A stretch of DNA of 64,000 nt from Thalassia testudinum (lineage: Eukaryota; Streptophyta; Magnoliopsida; Alismatales; Hydrocharitaceae). The stretch spans positions 77,798,001 through 77,862,000 of the forward strand of contig JAZHRO010000002.1 of the NCBI GenBank assembly GCA_037157565.1, in the 5' to 3' direction. How positions within the stretch are numbered: the first letter of the stretch is position 1; each line of letters begins with the position of its first letter. The notes under the pieces were generated by a model, which was not told where the DNA came from, ran no database searches, and saw only the letters and a list, made by a program, of their open reading frames with translations. This document shows, one piece after another, positions 21,292 to 34,035 of the stretch. The position numbers and the translations under genes were made by a program.

Positions 21292-22696
21292 TGATAACAC
21301 CACTCAAGGGGGTAGTAATTAGGTTGAATATGGCCCATCTTTAGAATAAAAGGCACAACATAAAGTAGAATAGGAGCATTGCATGCATCAAGTACCAAGA
21401 TTACTTATAAACTGCATTAATGGCCATTTGTGTAAAGCATGTGTCAAAGCAGGCCTCAGATGAGCAATCGGACCACACGGATGGATTCAGAACGACGAAC
21501 GGAGTCCAACGGACTCAAGATCGGCCAAATCCGACATCCGGAGCTCCCACAATGGGTCCAAGAAATTCTGACCGTTGATCTGGAGATCAACGGCCCAGAA
21601 AGTGCCACGTTGCCCCGCCCCCACCGCTCGCACGCCCTCAAGCCAGCCAAGGATGAATCTCGACCGTTGATCTTCGATCGAACGGCCGAGATCTGCGCGC
21701 TCGCCCGCGGTCGCCGTGACAAAGCGAGGGCGTGGCGCAACGGCTAGCGCGCACGCCCGCATCGCAGCGACGCGCGTTCGTATTGCGCGGAGCGGAAATC
21801 AAGCGAGAGCGAAGGGCGCGGAAAAATTGGACCGCCCGATCAGCACCAGGCGGCCAGGATCGCGCCACGCGGCGCGATGACAGCTCCCGAGCGCCCACGT
21901 GCGCGCGCACGCTGGGCAGAAACGCACGCACGCGCGCCTCAGGCGCGATCTCAGCGCGGGTGCGGGAGGATCTCAGCCGTCCGATCTTCGATCGGATGGC
22001 TCTCGTTCAACGTCCACGGATCGCGCATGGAGAAAGAGCGGGGCGGGCAGTTGACCGGCGGCAGGAGGGCTTCACCGACGTATCTGGAAGCAGTTTTAGC
22101 GACGTATCTGGATGTCGCTAAAGCACATTCTTCTTTTAGGAAGCCCTTAACTCTATTTAAACCGCCTTCTACCACCATTCAACGCATCCTCTCCCACTTG
22201 CAACTACTCCACTCCTCTCCTAGCTAGTTTTAGGCACTCTTGTAATCGCCGGAGATGACGAGCCGCCGACGAAGCCTCCCCCACCGCCGTGGCTGCCTCA
22301 TCGTTGTCCACTCTCTCTCTACCTCTCTCTCTCTCTTTTAAGCTTTCATTTACTTTTGTTGAAGCATGTATTTAATGTTGTAAACCATGAACTATGAATG
22401 CATGTTTAATGAAATTATTTTCCGTTTAGTCGCCATTTTAATTTTTGTTTAAAGTGCATGATCAAAACCAAGAGCTTTCTAGCCCTAAACTCTCTCTCTA
22501 TCTCTCGCTTTTCAAAATCGTCTCTTTCGCAAGCAAAACTCCGCCTTTTTCGTGACAACAAGTGGTAAACAAAATCCGATTTCCACGCCTCCCTGAGATC
22601 GACACTCGGACTCACCTCCGTTTACTTCTTTTAAAACCGACGTATCAAGTGCAACTATAACAACACCTCTTAACACACACGCATGAGACCACGTCA
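21292..22696 (+). repeat. 3' LTR of element F
   Basis: Same ends and length as the 5' LTR (1405 against 1404 bp). Followed by the second GTCAC copy at 22697-22701. Confidence 0.9.
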
Positions 22697-22701
22697 GTCA
22701 C

Positions 22702-25419
22702 CAAAAATTGGACTGGAAAACCTTAAAAGCTATTTTCTTAGCACCAAAGTGTCCTCCACATTGAAGCTAATGGCAAAATCTCAATACACTCTATTGCTCT
22801 TCTTCAGGCACACATCTTCTCCAAACTTGGTCTTGTCCAATATTAAATAATTGTGGCTCTTCCCAATGAAAGAACCTAGCTTGGGAAATGAATCACTTCC
22901 ATTTTTGCGCATCCCAAGAGCTCGGGGTTTCTCCAGTGACCAAGTAATTAACTATATCCACATACCAGGGTGAAGTTGGTGTTACCACCATAAGGGTTTC
23001 ATCGGGAAATGTCTCACAGATGTCTCTAGATGGAGAGTCATCAAGGGGAAGGCGAGATAGGTGGTCAACCACTACATTTTCCACTCTCTTTTTACAAATC
23101 TCCAAGTCAAACTCTTGAAGGAGCATAATCCATCTAATTAAACGTGGCTTAGAGTCTTTCTTGGCAATGAGATGTTTCATTGTCACATGATCAGTAAAAA
23201 TGACCACCTTGGATCCAAGAAGATAAGACCTAAACCTCTCCAGAGCAAAAACTACAACAAGTAATTCCTTTTTAGTGGCTGTGTAGTTTTGCTATGGTTC
23301 AGTTAAAGTCTTGCTAGAATAGTGCAACACATGTGTCTTCCCTCAACCCTCTGTCCAAGAACAGCTCCCACTGCATAAACCAAACCATCACACATCAGCT
23401 CAAATGGGAGTGTCCAATCGGAGCTCGAAGAATAGGCATAGAGGTCAAGGCCTCCTTCAACGTATGAAAAGCCCTGGCATACTTTGAAGCAAAATCGAAG
23501 GAAGATTCCTTTGCCAATAAGTCGCAAAGTGGCCTAGAAATTTGCTGAAATTCTTAATGAATCTTTTATAAAAGCCTGCATGGCCCAAAAAAGATCTAAT
23601 CTGTTTGACATTCATGGGCAATGAGAGCTTGAAAATAGAATCAACTTTAGCCTTATCTACTTCCAAGCCCCTTTCAGACACAACATGCCCAAGTACAATG
23701 CCTTTCTGTACCATGAAATGGCTTTTCTCCTAGCTGAGGACTAAACCAGTCTCCTTATATTACTTTAGCAAAGTCTCTAAGTACAGGAGACACTGGTCGA
23801 AAGGTGAGTCATAAATGGAGAAGTCATCCATAAAAACCTCAATGCACTCGTCCATCATGTTCGAGAAAATGGACATCATATACCACTGGAAAGTTACTGG
23901 TGAATTACATAATCCAAATGGCATACGCCTAAATGCAAAAGTGCCATAAGGACTAGTGAAAGTTGTCTTATCCTGGTCATCAGGGAAGACTACAACCTGG
24001 TTGTACCCAGAATATCCATCTAAAAAGCAAAAACACTTGTTCCCTGCCAATCTCTCTAGGATCTGATCAATAAAAGGCAAGGGAAAGTAGTCCTTCTAGG
24101 TAGTGGTGTTCAGTTTGCAGTAGTCAATGCAAACCCTCCAGCTAGTTGAGGGTCTGGTCACCACTTGTTCACCGTAGTCATTTGTTTCTACCGTGAAGCC
24201 TGCCTTCTTTGGCACCACATGGATTGGACTAACCCATTTGCTATCTGTGACGGGATAAATGATCCCAGCATCCAACCACTTCAGAATCTCTTTTTTAACC
24301 ACCTCCCTCATGTTGGGGTTAAGATGTCTCTACATGTCTCGAAAGGGTTTGATGGAATCATCAGTATAAATGTGATGCATGCAGAGCGTAGAGTCTACAC
24401 CCTTAATATCAGCAATTATACAAGCTATGGCTTCCTTGTGCCTTGATAAATAATCTAGCAAGGCTCCCTCTTGCACTTCAGATAGTGCAGATGAGATGAT
24501 TATAGGGAGTGTATCATTTGGCCCAAGGAATACATACTTGAGAGAGTCAGGGAGGGGTTTTAGTTCATGGTTGGGGGCTTGGATGGTTGAGGGTTTCAAA
24601 ATAGAAGTCCCCATCTCAGGTAGCAGATCTACCTTAGGTAGGTACGATGGGGAGAAAGTCTCAGTAGAAACTACAAGCAATTCCTCAAGTTCTAGCACAT
24701 CCCCTTCACATTCCTCCAAGAGATGAGAATGCTCATTTATCATGACATGCTGAATGGGGTTATCACATAAAATTGCAAGAGTTGTCTCTTCAATCAGGTC
24801 ATCTACCACCTCAACTTGGGAACAATCCTCAAATCTAGCTTGTTTACAAGAATCAAACACATTAAGCCGAATTTTCCTGTTCCCAAAGCCCATTTTTAAT
24901 GCCCTAGTGTGACAATTAATTGAAGCATTAGAAGTCGCAAGAAATGGGCAGCCCAAGATGATTGAGGGCTTGGTTGGTTTGTTGGAAGGGTTAATGTCCA
25001 GTACTAGAAAGTCAACGGGGAAGAAGAAATCCTCCACTCTCACGAGGACATCTTCCAGTAGGCCCCGTGGTGTCTTCAAAGAATGGTCTGCAACTTGGAG
25101 GATTATAGGGGAAGGCTTCAAATTGCCTCCTCCAAGTTGTTCATATACATAGCTCGGAAGGATGTTTACCCCCACATGTAGATCAAGCAGAGCCTCGTTT
25201 ATATGTAGGTCGCCAACGACCATTGAGATGTATGGGGCTCCTGGGTCCTTAAGTTTCGGGGGTGTCCCGTGTTGTATAATTGAGCTAACAGAATCAGGCA
25301 GGACAACTTTTGATTGGACCTGTTTCCTTGATTGACACTTTTTCGTGCACAAGTCCTTTAGAAAGTAGGCATAGAACAGAATCTACCTGATAGCTTCAAG
25401 GAAAGGTAGGTTAATTTGC
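22702..25419 (-). pseudogene. Element G protease, reverse transcriptase, RNase H
   Basis: Continuation of G's polyprotein beyond F. The segment next to F encodes the integrase N-terminal part; RNase H is at 22893-23527 and RT at 23457-24311. RT has FLDGYSGYNQ and an intact F-M-D-D box (ORF 23760-24080). Protease plus linker is in a 340-codon frame (24330-25352). The protease site reads L-L-D-L-H-V-G-V instead of L-L-D-L-G-A-S/G-V, so the loop after the catalytic Asp is damaged. Stops and a short out-of-frame segment (23303-23527) mark decay. A frameshift near 25420 separates it from gag. Confidence 0.8.
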
Positions 25420-27036
25420 ATGTTTGAACGTCTCCATGATTTTGTCTGTCCTGTCTTTGGCTCTAGATGAGCCAGCACAAGTCTGCCTAGAGTCAGATAA
25501 GCGCTCTAGAGAGGGCACTCTCGGTCTTTGGGTGGAAGGGTTGTCATGTCGGGTAAGTGGGGGAACGGAGACAACCTCTTCCTGTGAGGTGATTTCAAGC
25601 AGAGAAGAGTTGGGTTGCTCTTCTCCGATAGGGTCGAAAGTTGGGGTGGATGGCTTTTCAGAAGGTGGGACTATAGGAGCATCAAGTTTGGAAATTTCTT
25701 TCCCACTCCTCAGAATAGTCATCGCCTGGGCTTGCTTCCTAAAGATAATCCCTTTCCCTTTAGGGTTCTCCTTAGATGAAGTGGGAAGCTTCCCAGTCTC
25801 CCTTTTACTCATGGCCTCAACAAGGTGTCCAATTTATGATTTCATCTCATTGATTACCTTGTCATGAGATTGGATGATCATGCTTTCATTCTCCTTCATG
25901 GCCTTCAGCATGGCTTGAAGCTCATCCATCTCAGAAGTCTTGGATGGTTGGGAGGGAATAGGAGGTTGATTATACTGTTGAGTCTGAAAGGGTTGGGGTT
26001 TGTAATTCCCTAAATTAGAGACATTCCCCTGTCTCCATGAGAAATTGGGGTGGTTCCTCCATCCCTCATTATAAGTGTTGGAAAAAGGGTCATTACAAGG
26101 TCTGGGACGGAACCCTTGGGTGGCATTCAGGTCCGCCTGTACAAGGTCAGGGAATTGGGAGGCCAAATGACAATCCACAGTAGCGTGCATATTGCCTTTG
26201 CAAATGGAGCATTAAGAAGCTTAGGAAGTGGAGGCATTTGGCGTGAGTTGGCTAGGGTTTGTCATAAGCCTTTCGATGTTTTGGTTCAACAATTGAATCT
26301 GGAAGGCCAAATTATGGATATCCCTAGCCTCATTTGCCTCAATCTTTTGTTGCACAAGAGTGGGTTTCCTATCCAAATAGGCAGAATTTAGGTGGATAGA
26401 ATTCTCACTCAAGGTCTCAGAAAGATCCCAAGCCTCATCTTCAGTTTTTGTGAGAAAGGTTCCTGCACAAGCACCATCCACTATTTTCCTATGCTTGTAA
26501 TTTAATCCATTGTAGAACCTTTCTACAAGTTGCCATCTTGGCACTTGATGATGGGGACATAAGCGTAACAAATCTTTGAAGTGCTCCCATGCATCATGAA
26601 ATTGTTCTCCATCTTGTTGAGCAAAACCTATGATTTCCCTCCTATAGTGATTAGCCTTGCTAATGGGAAAGTATTTTTTCAAAAACTCTCCCTTCAAGGC
26701 ATCCCAAGTATCCACTCTACCATCTAGAGTGTGATACCAATGCTTTGCCTTATCCTTGAGGGAGAAAGGAAAGAGGGTTCGCATTTGGGCGTCATCAGTA
26801 ACACCCTACAATCTCATCGTGGAAAGGACCTCGGTGAATTCCTCCAGATGCCTGTAGGGGTCCTCCCTAGAAGTACCATAGAATAAAGGCAATAGAGATA
26901 TGGTACTACTCTTGATTTCATATGGATTATTCCCCCCAGATCTTCTCAGTGTATGGCCAGGTTGGTTGGTAGGGATAAAATAATCTCTCAAAGATCGTTA
27001 GTTCTCCACAATTCTATTTTCACCTTCCTCGGCCAT
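25411..27036 (-). pseudogene. Element G gag
   Basis: Athila-like capsid precursor. The capsid core is at 26221-26991 (FYGTSREDPYRHLEEF, FSLKDKAKHWYHTL, WQLVERFYNGLN). A zinc-knuckle-like part follows at 25834-26190 (ATVDCHLASQF, NPFSNTYNEGW), then a coiled coil (MDELQAMLKAMKENE) and a C-terminal segment with the TILRSGKE motif at 25411-25812. All are in one frame with a few stops. Start chosen at the Met at 27034-27036 (MAEEGENR); a conserved EPERILRRAK stretch upstream suggests the true start was earlier. Confidence 0.75.
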
Positions 27037-28431
27037 CTCTCTTCTCTCTTGTTTGGCTCTCCTAAGGATTCTTTCAGGTTCTGAAATAAACACAAGTTGT
27101 CTCCTTAGAGACCGCCGCCTACCAAGCATACACAAACAAACACAATTCCAAAGGACTTTTATGTCTTTAATCAATTAAGGCCTTTGAGATTTTAGTCTAG
27201 TTGCAGGTGACAATACAATTGCCCAATCAATTACGTGCCTATTGTCGACCTATGAAATGCTTTAGTAACGACCTATCTAGAACTTAGGTGCTCTACCCTA
27301 AAGTTCAGATGGTAAAGTACTCCAAGGACGGAAGATCGAGGGATGCAAGTAGGCCTAAGCCTTCCTTTGAAGCTGTGCTTTCACGGTGCTTCTTAACTAC
27401 CCTAAAAAATCCATCACAGGGTATCCCCCTCCTTAGAGTTACAAAACTTTTGAACTTAAGTTTCAAGCACTTTGGTATCCAATGATAGGAGAGTTCTTTC
27501 CTAGTAGCTCAAAACCTAGGAGTGTCTAATTGCGTGCTTTAGTGTGCAGTCATGCACGTGTGCATTCATCGTAAAAGTTTGAATTTTTGAACCACAGCAC
27601 AATGTCTCAAATCAACTCCTTGGGTTTTATATGTTCTTCCTTTAATTAGTCTTTTTTTAGAAAATGTGACCACTTGTTAAATCGTTTCAAGACAACATAT
27701 GTGGTCTTGGAATTAAGTCCAAATGCAAATGCGTGATCAAAATATGGATGCAAAGTAAGAGAATGCATACCTTGCTTCCAGCAATCAACGATGCGAAAAT
27801 GCACGCAATGCAAAGAAATAAATCTAGAGGCTACTCATATAGACCTGAATGGTTCATCCTAAGGGTAGGCAGCTTCTAGCAAGTAGTTCGTGTTCTTATT
27901 TTTTTGTTTTTTTTTTTAGCTACTTATGCACAATCAAGAAAAATAAAATCAATCCATAAAAGAAAATAAAAACCTAAATCTAAAGAAAGAGGGAACATAC
28001 TCCCAAAAATTACCCAACATGGGCCTAAACCAAAATCAGGGAATAAACCCCTAAAACTGGCCCCAGAGTACAAGGATGAGAAAACAAATAACTAAACTAA
28101 ACCTAAAGAGTCTATTCTAAAATGCAGAATCAAAATTCTAAGAGGAAGACTCCTCCTAGATGGTCCTTTGTGCATCTCTATGCATGTGGGTTCAAGGCCC
28201 ACATGCTCCTGTGATTATCTCGGAGGTGGCTGCAAGGTCCACCAAGATGCAAATCTCAATTCTTCCTCCAAATGGTGGAAACAAGGTCCACCACGGCATT
28301 GCTGAGGCCGATGCGACAACTTGTATGTAATATACGTACCTCGCATCAAATCAGATAAAACAAGTTAAATATGCCTCAATTTAAATCAACATGAATAAGT
28401 GAATAATTGCGAGTTAATTAAGCCAGTTGCC
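27037..28431 (-). other. Leader of element G
   Basis: About 1.4 kb between PBS and gag. No gene is visible. A run of T is near 27900-27918 on the plus strand. Confidence 0.5.
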
Positions 28432-28449
28432 TCCCCGGCAACGGTGCCA
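28432..28449 (-). other. Primer-binding site of G (tRNA-Asp type)
   Basis: The minus strand reads TGGCACCGTTGCCGGGGA, one mismatch from the tRNA-Asp complement. The next bases, GGCAAC, allow a GTTGCC/GGCAAC stem. It lies two bases from the LTR end at 28452. Confidence 0.85.
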
Positions 28450-28451
28450 TT

Positions 28452-29254
28452 TGACGAGTCGATTTTCGCTTTCAAAAATGATTAAAATGATTTGTCGTTG
28501 TATTTCTAAGTGGTAGAAAATTGACTAATCAAAGTAATTAAAATAACTACTCAATGAGGAGCGGGTCGTATCCATAGGGAGGCAATTGCCTAATTAAATT
28601 GGTTAATATCAAAAATGAATGTTCACTATTGATTTTGTCAAGAAATCAAGCCAAATCTGCCTTTAAATCAAGATAACAATGAGAAGTTATGCTGAAATTG
28701 CATTTGTGTGAAAGTGGAGGGGTATTCAAGCAAAATAGCTACAATATAATATTAATTAAAGAAAAATCCCTCTCTTGCAATGGCAAAGTAATGTATATTT
28801 TAATACCACTTCTACTGTAGCAAAATAGGGGAATTGGTTCCCCATGAACGTGCGCATGGAGGCCACGGTCGAAGGCGAGAAGCTCACCGGAGGTTGAGTG
28901 AGCCGAGGACTACTCAGAGGTGGTGGTAGCGTGTCCAATGGTGGTCAAAGCTAGTGGGACGAAGTGAAGAGGGGGCAGCGGCGATGGCTGTTGGTGCGTC
29001 TGCAGAAGCGGACTTGCACGATGAGGGGTCAGTGAGGATGGCAATGCACTTGGTTGCATGCATAGGCCGAAGGCGAGGAGGCACGCGCTATGCGAATGGA
29101 GGCAGTGTGTGCGGAGGGGAGGTAAGCTGGGTGCTCCAAAGGGGTGCTGTTACATGTGTTGAGGGCTAGTGAGAAGGTGGCGGTGGCATCTATAGTTCGA
29201 CGAAGGTGTAACAAGGGAAAAAGAAAAGAGGAAGAAGATGAAGATGTTGGTGGT
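28452..29254 (-). repeat. 5' LTR of G, proximal piece (before insertion C)
   Basis: The LTR end in G's orientation reads CGACTCGTCA. The piece stops at the left GTGGT duplication of C (29250-29254) and continues at 41582. The G+C-rich part at 28830-29230 has only short chance ORFs. Confidence 0.75.
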
Positions 29255-30191
29255 TGATGAGAGCCTCATCACGAGCCATAACTAGCTCATTTTGACCTAA
29301 TAAAGAGAATAAAAGCTCCTACATAACTTAGAGGAGGGCTTAATTGGAGGAATAAGTGTTCTGAGAAGAAAACATGAAATAAAGGGTAAAACTACAATTG
29401 TACCATTGCATTACATTAATGGGATTTCTCAGATACAAAACATAGGTCAAATGGTCTAAATAAGATAAAAAGTGGGTTGATTCAATCAAAAATTGGTTCA
29501 TGTGCAATCCAGGAATTAAATGACATCTGCTAACCCTAAAACAGACCTGCTTAATTCAACAAGGTTTCGGTCAGGATAGAAATCAAGTAAACTCTCTAAA
29601 ATTCATGGAAAAATATCCCCTAGGGTTTAGAACATTCAATTGGGCCTTTGGAACCTAGTTTGACCCAGATTGGGGTCCTAGCTCATCAATTGACCTACTT
29701 TGGGTTTTTATGCAAAATGTCCAGTCAAACGTGGTCAAACCTAAAATATAACTTCACCATTTGATTCCTTAGGTCCAAATTAGGTTTGTACCAAAAGTTG
29801 GACCTAAGGGGAGGTTATCTTGACCTACTTTGCAAATTAGTACACCCAATTACATTTTTGGTCCCTATCTTTTGAAAGCCATTGCATAAACCCCCCTAAC
29901 TTCCTCTCCACTCTTACAAGCAGGTCCCTCCACCATTATTGGGGAGAAATCCTGCTCTGGCTAGGAATAGAGAGGGAATACTCTCTGATTCCTTAGAGAT
30001 CTCCTTCCAGATTTGGAAGGGAGATTCTCTGAGGAATTCCCTTCCATCTGAACTCAATCCTGATCCCTGATTTGCACCCAATCTCTCGTGCGAACGCATG
30101 AGAGATTTGGGTTCCTAACAGACTTCCATCTCCGGCAAGGATTCCCATGCTTGGAAGCTTGTCTTCCAAGCAAGGAGTCCCTGCCAGTGCC

Positions 30192-30206
30192 TATAAATTA
30201 ACCCCC
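30192..30206 (+). promoter_or_regulatory. TATA box of LTR C (5' copy)
   Basis: TATAAATTAACCCCC, repeated at 39693-39707 in the 3' LTR and aligned with LTR B's TATA. Confidence 0.6.
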
Positions 30207-31430
30207 AACTTCGGCCGCACCTCCTCAGCTCGACTTAGCCGGAATTCCACCTCGATTTCCTCTTCTTCTCCTCCGGCTAAGGGGTCCAGCGAGCTCTAGC
30301 AAGCCCCCCTCCTCTTCCTCTTCGCTCTACCACAAAACCAGTGGCAGAGTTGTCCTCCTTATCCTCCTCCGCATCGCGCAACACCCGCGCCAACAGCCCT
30401 AACACTATCATCGTCACCGTCTTCCTCCACTGGATGCTTTCTTCTCCGGCGACAGCAGGTACTGCCAGCCACCCTCTCACCCCCTTCGTCCACTTAGTTA
30501 GGTTATAACTATTTGTCTCTATCCCCTCTTTCATTTCCCTCATCTTATTTCACCAAACGCTCCTTGATGCAAAATATGCGTGATTTGCAAATGCGGGTTT
30601 TTAATGTCGTTGTAACACACGGATTTGCATACGCTTTTAAATTTATATCCTAGATAGGGAGTATCTAGGGTCGTCCAAGGAGGCGAAAATTTCAATTCAA
30701 TTCTCTTGCTAAAAACACATCTCAACTTTCTTTTTGGTATTTTAAATATATATAATTTTTTTATGTTTTGAAATAATACGGGCAAAGTGCGAATTGTGAC
30801 AAAAGACTCCTAACACCTAAAATGCTGAGCTGAAACTTAAGAGATTAAAAATTCCACTACCTAAGCTCACTCTAGGCAAGTGGAGGCCTAGAGTAATTAG
30901 GGAGTGGAAGTAGAATAAATGCTAGAACTACAGTAATAATTGCAACAGAAAATTAAAAAGAAGGTAATTTAATTAACTCGAATTTGTGTTCTTTTTCCAA
31001 GACAAGTAGAGGAATGCTTCTACTAGAAATAAAAAAATTTAAAAGCAATAAAAGAAAAACAAATCCTCTTGCAAAAATTGGTGAAGAAGGGAGTCTTCTT
31101 GCTCCAAGCCTAGCTGCTCCTTGGCTTGAAAAGAGGGCCTCCTTCTTCTCCTTCCTTGAGAGCTCCTCCAAGGTGGAAGCTACCACCTTCAATGCTCTCC
31201 TCCAAGGGGTGGGCATGCACCACCCTCAAAAGCTCCTCCAAAGATCTTCCTTGCCTGCCTTCTCCTTTGGCTGGCGTGGGCAAAAGAGAGAAGGGAAGAG
31301 GGGAAGGCACCAAGGGGACAGAATATCTCCTTAATCTTCTTCTTCTTCTCTCTTGGGTGTGGGCTTCTAGGTAGAATATGAGAGTGAAATTGCTAGCCAA
31401 GGATGGTTTGAATGGTGGTGGGTAGTGGTC

Positions 31431-31441
31431 TTTTTATAGGG
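31431..31441 (-). promoter_or_regulatory. TATA box of solo LTR L
   Basis: The minus strand reads CCCTATAAAAA, at the position of TATAAATACCC in LTR K. Confidence 0.45.
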
Positions 31442-31903
31442 TAGGATGGGGGGGTTAAGGTGCCCCTTGAAATAGAGGGCTAAGATGGAAGGATGGAGGT
31501 GGTTGGTGATCCTATGGCCAAGGGCATTTGGCGCCAACCCAAAGGACTCCTAGGGGGTGGTTATGGGTGGTGACACCCCTTGAAGTTGGTGCCAAAATAT
31601 CTTCTAGAAGGGGGTCTTAGGTGGCGCCAAGAAAGGTTCTAGAAGGAGGTGGTATGTGGAGGGTGGAGATGGGTTTAAGGGGAATTATGTGGTGGAGATG
31701 AAGGGGATTTTTGGAGGGAAAAGTGGCTCCAACTAGGGGGTAGTTAGGGTGGTTTTGGTGCCACTTTTAGGTGTCTTTTGGAGGTGGTGAGTAGGCTAGG
31801 TTGGCGCCAAGTAGGTTAGCTTATGTGGAGCTTAGGTGGGGCTAGTTGGGTGGAGTTGTTAGGTGGGTTTTTGGGGTGGCACAAGACAAGGAAGTTGGAG
31901 CAT

Positions 31904-32590
31904 AGCTAAGCTAAGCTAAGCTAAGCTAAGCTAAGATAGCTTAGCTAATGGAGGAGTAGAGGAGGAGGTGTTGGAGCTAGGGTTTGGAGGGAGGAGCTGA
32001 TGAGAAGTTTAGAGATGAAACTGAAGCTGGCTGCTGCTGAAGAGGCTGGCATGGAGCTACTCTAGCTGGCCTAGCTTGCTAGTTCTTTGCTAGCTGCTAA
32101 GCCAAGCTAAAGTGAGCTGGTTTCTACCATGATGAGTTGAGGTGAGCTAGATCTAGTGCTCCCAGGGAGGATCAAGCTGGTTGAGGCAGCTAAGGTAGCT
32201 TAGCTCAACTGAGTTGAGATAAGCTGAGTCCCCGGGAGCTAGACTTGAGCTTCCTGAGCTGGGATGAGTTCTTCTTCAGCTGGCTGGAGTTGAGTGGAGC
32301 TGGAGGTAGCTGGATCTGAGCTGGGGTGAACTCCTGTCAACTCAGCTGAGCTAGCTAGAGCTCCCTGTGGACTAGTGGGAGCTGAGATGAGCTAGACTCA
32401 GCTAAGTTGAGCTGGATCTGAGCTGACTTGAGCTAGGGTGAGCTAAGATGAACTCTCTTGAGCTGCCATTCAACTGAGATTAGCTGAATGGAGCTGGGAT
32501 GAGTTAACCCTAGTTCAAGTGAGCTAGGTTCCAGCTGTGGTGAGCTGGATCAAGCTGAGTTCCAGTTAGTCTGAACTCCTTCACCAATTG
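31904..32590 (-). repeat. AGCT-rich phased array in L
   Basis: AGCT tetramers recur mostly every 10-11 bases, as in both LTRs of K. At 31904-31935 it becomes a perfect AGCTA pentamer run, a local expansion not seen in K. Confidence 0.7.
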
Positions 32591-33589
32591 CCTTCTTGAG
32601 AGCTAGGATTTTAGGGATCTGTATATCTGTTCATCCCTAACACTCACAAAAACACATTAAAATAACAAAAGAAAATGCAACGCATGCCTAACCTAGTGAA
32701 TGCCTAAATGCAGCCCAAAAACCCATTTGCGGTGTAAAATCTTAATAGCTAGGTTTGTTTTAATGAATAAGAATGATGATAAACTGGCATTTATCACTCC
32801 TCGACCGCCGCTGTCCACCACCATCTTCCTCATCTCTGGCCATGCTCCGGCGAGATGCTTCTGTCACTTCGCAGCCCCACACGTCTCGCCAACCACCGTA
32901 TAACCTCCGCCACATGCCACTGAACATCCCCCACTCTTCCACAGACCCTCTACACCACCACAATTGTCCCCCGACAAAACCCATCCGTTCGACCACAGAG
33001 AGACCTAGGCACGCATGCCTAGGCCTCCCCGTAGCCTGGCACCTACCGCCTTACCTTCGCCGTGACACGGCGAAGGTGCTCCTGTGGTCGGATTAAGCCG
33101 CAAGGCCCTTTTTGTGTCAGGTAGGGTTCAAGCCCCAGCCGCCATTAGCGGTGACTCGAGGAGGTTGCAAGCTCATCCCAGGCTGCAGTGCTCCAGGATT
33201 CCAGGTCCAGCAAACTCGGGGAGGTCTTGCGCATCCAGTTGTTCCAGTAAGTGGTGCTGCGAGGCCTGCAAAGCTGCAATTGGAGAACGATCTCCTGTAG
33301 GTGCGTGAGAAAGAGCGGTGGAACAATAGTCCCACCTCGGTAAGTCATAAAGCGCTGGAGTAGTTTAAATTGATTTTATGCTATCGGCTGGTTGCCTCCG
33401 AGAACACATGGGATGAGGTCCCTCACCTAAATACAGTGCCTCATCCATGAGCTCATCACACGGATCTGGTGACCCGACCCAATACCCTCCTGAGCACTCC
33501 TCACGCACCACACCCACGCCGGTGCGCCTGGACCTAGGCACGCGACCTGACCCGATAACCCGGCTCTGGGAGAGCTTGTTAAAGAGTGA

Positions 33590-34035
33590 TATACAGAGAG
33601 AGAGAGACGTGGGTGTGGGTAGAGGAGTAGGTTTTGCTCTCTTTGGTTTGTGCAAGGAAGGAACTGAAGAAGGAAGAAGGGACTGAGCCGCTGCAAGCGA
33701 AGGAAAAGAAGAAGGAAGGAAGCTTCGCAGAGGAAAAAGAGAAAGGCAAGGCAGAGGGAAGAGGCGAAGCCAAAGAGAAGAGGAACTGAAGAAGAAAGAA
33801 GAAATAAAGAAAGGTAAAGACAAGTAGAAGAAGAAGAGAAAGCAGAGCCAAGGAACAAGAAGAAGACCCGCAGAAAAAAGGAGAAAGAAACTGCAGAAGA
33901 GAGGCAAGGCAGAAGACAGAGGAAAATAAGAAGAAAGAAGCAAGGCAAGAGAATTGCAGAGAAGAAACAAGGAAGAAGAAGCACAGAGAAGAAAGGAAGA
34001 AAATCAGAAGTCAGAAGAAGAACAAAGATAGGAGA
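33590..34035 (+). repeat. Purine-rich (GA) stretch in LTR C
   Basis: Some 440 bases that are nearly all A and G on the plus strand, downstream of the TATA box and so probably transcribed. The 3' LTR has it at about 40850-41295. The opposite strand therefore shows long L/F/S-rich reading frames that are artefacts of composition. Confidence 0.75.

Larger units (their letters stand above)
15704..22696 (+). mobile_element. Element F: complete non-autonomous LTR retrotransposon (6993 bp)
   Basis: Two near-identical LTRs (1404 and 1405 bp), tRNA-Asp-type PBS, PPT and a 5-bp duplication make a complete element. The internal 4.2 kb has no gag capsid, protease, RT or integrase. It holds a decayed acidic ORF instead (18237-19959). 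LTR, leader and 3' noncoding sequence align with element J, which still has gag-pol. F therefore looks like a non-autonomous derivative moved by J-type enzymes. The LTRs differ by a few percent by eye. Confidence 0.85.
30565..32796 (-). repeat. Solo LTR L (K family), minus orientation
   Basis: Flanked by CTCCT (30560-30564 and 32797-32801); ends TGATGC...TTATCA. Reversed, it starts TGATAAA-tgccag-TTTATCA like LTR K and continues in the same order: GGGCTGCATTTAGGCAT block, AGCT array, TATA box, and the shared block near 30984-31300. There is no internal region, so it is a solo LTR (2232 bp against 2060-2074 bp in K). The 3' LTR of C lacks it. Confidence 0.85.

Noticed and set aside
33320..33345. 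GTCCCACCTCG resembling the plant snRNA upstream element (RTCCCACATCG)
   Set aside because: One mismatch, and no TATA box at the 24 or 34 bp spacing needed; no snRNA-like sequence follows. Conserved in LTRs B and C but better treated as LTR sequence.
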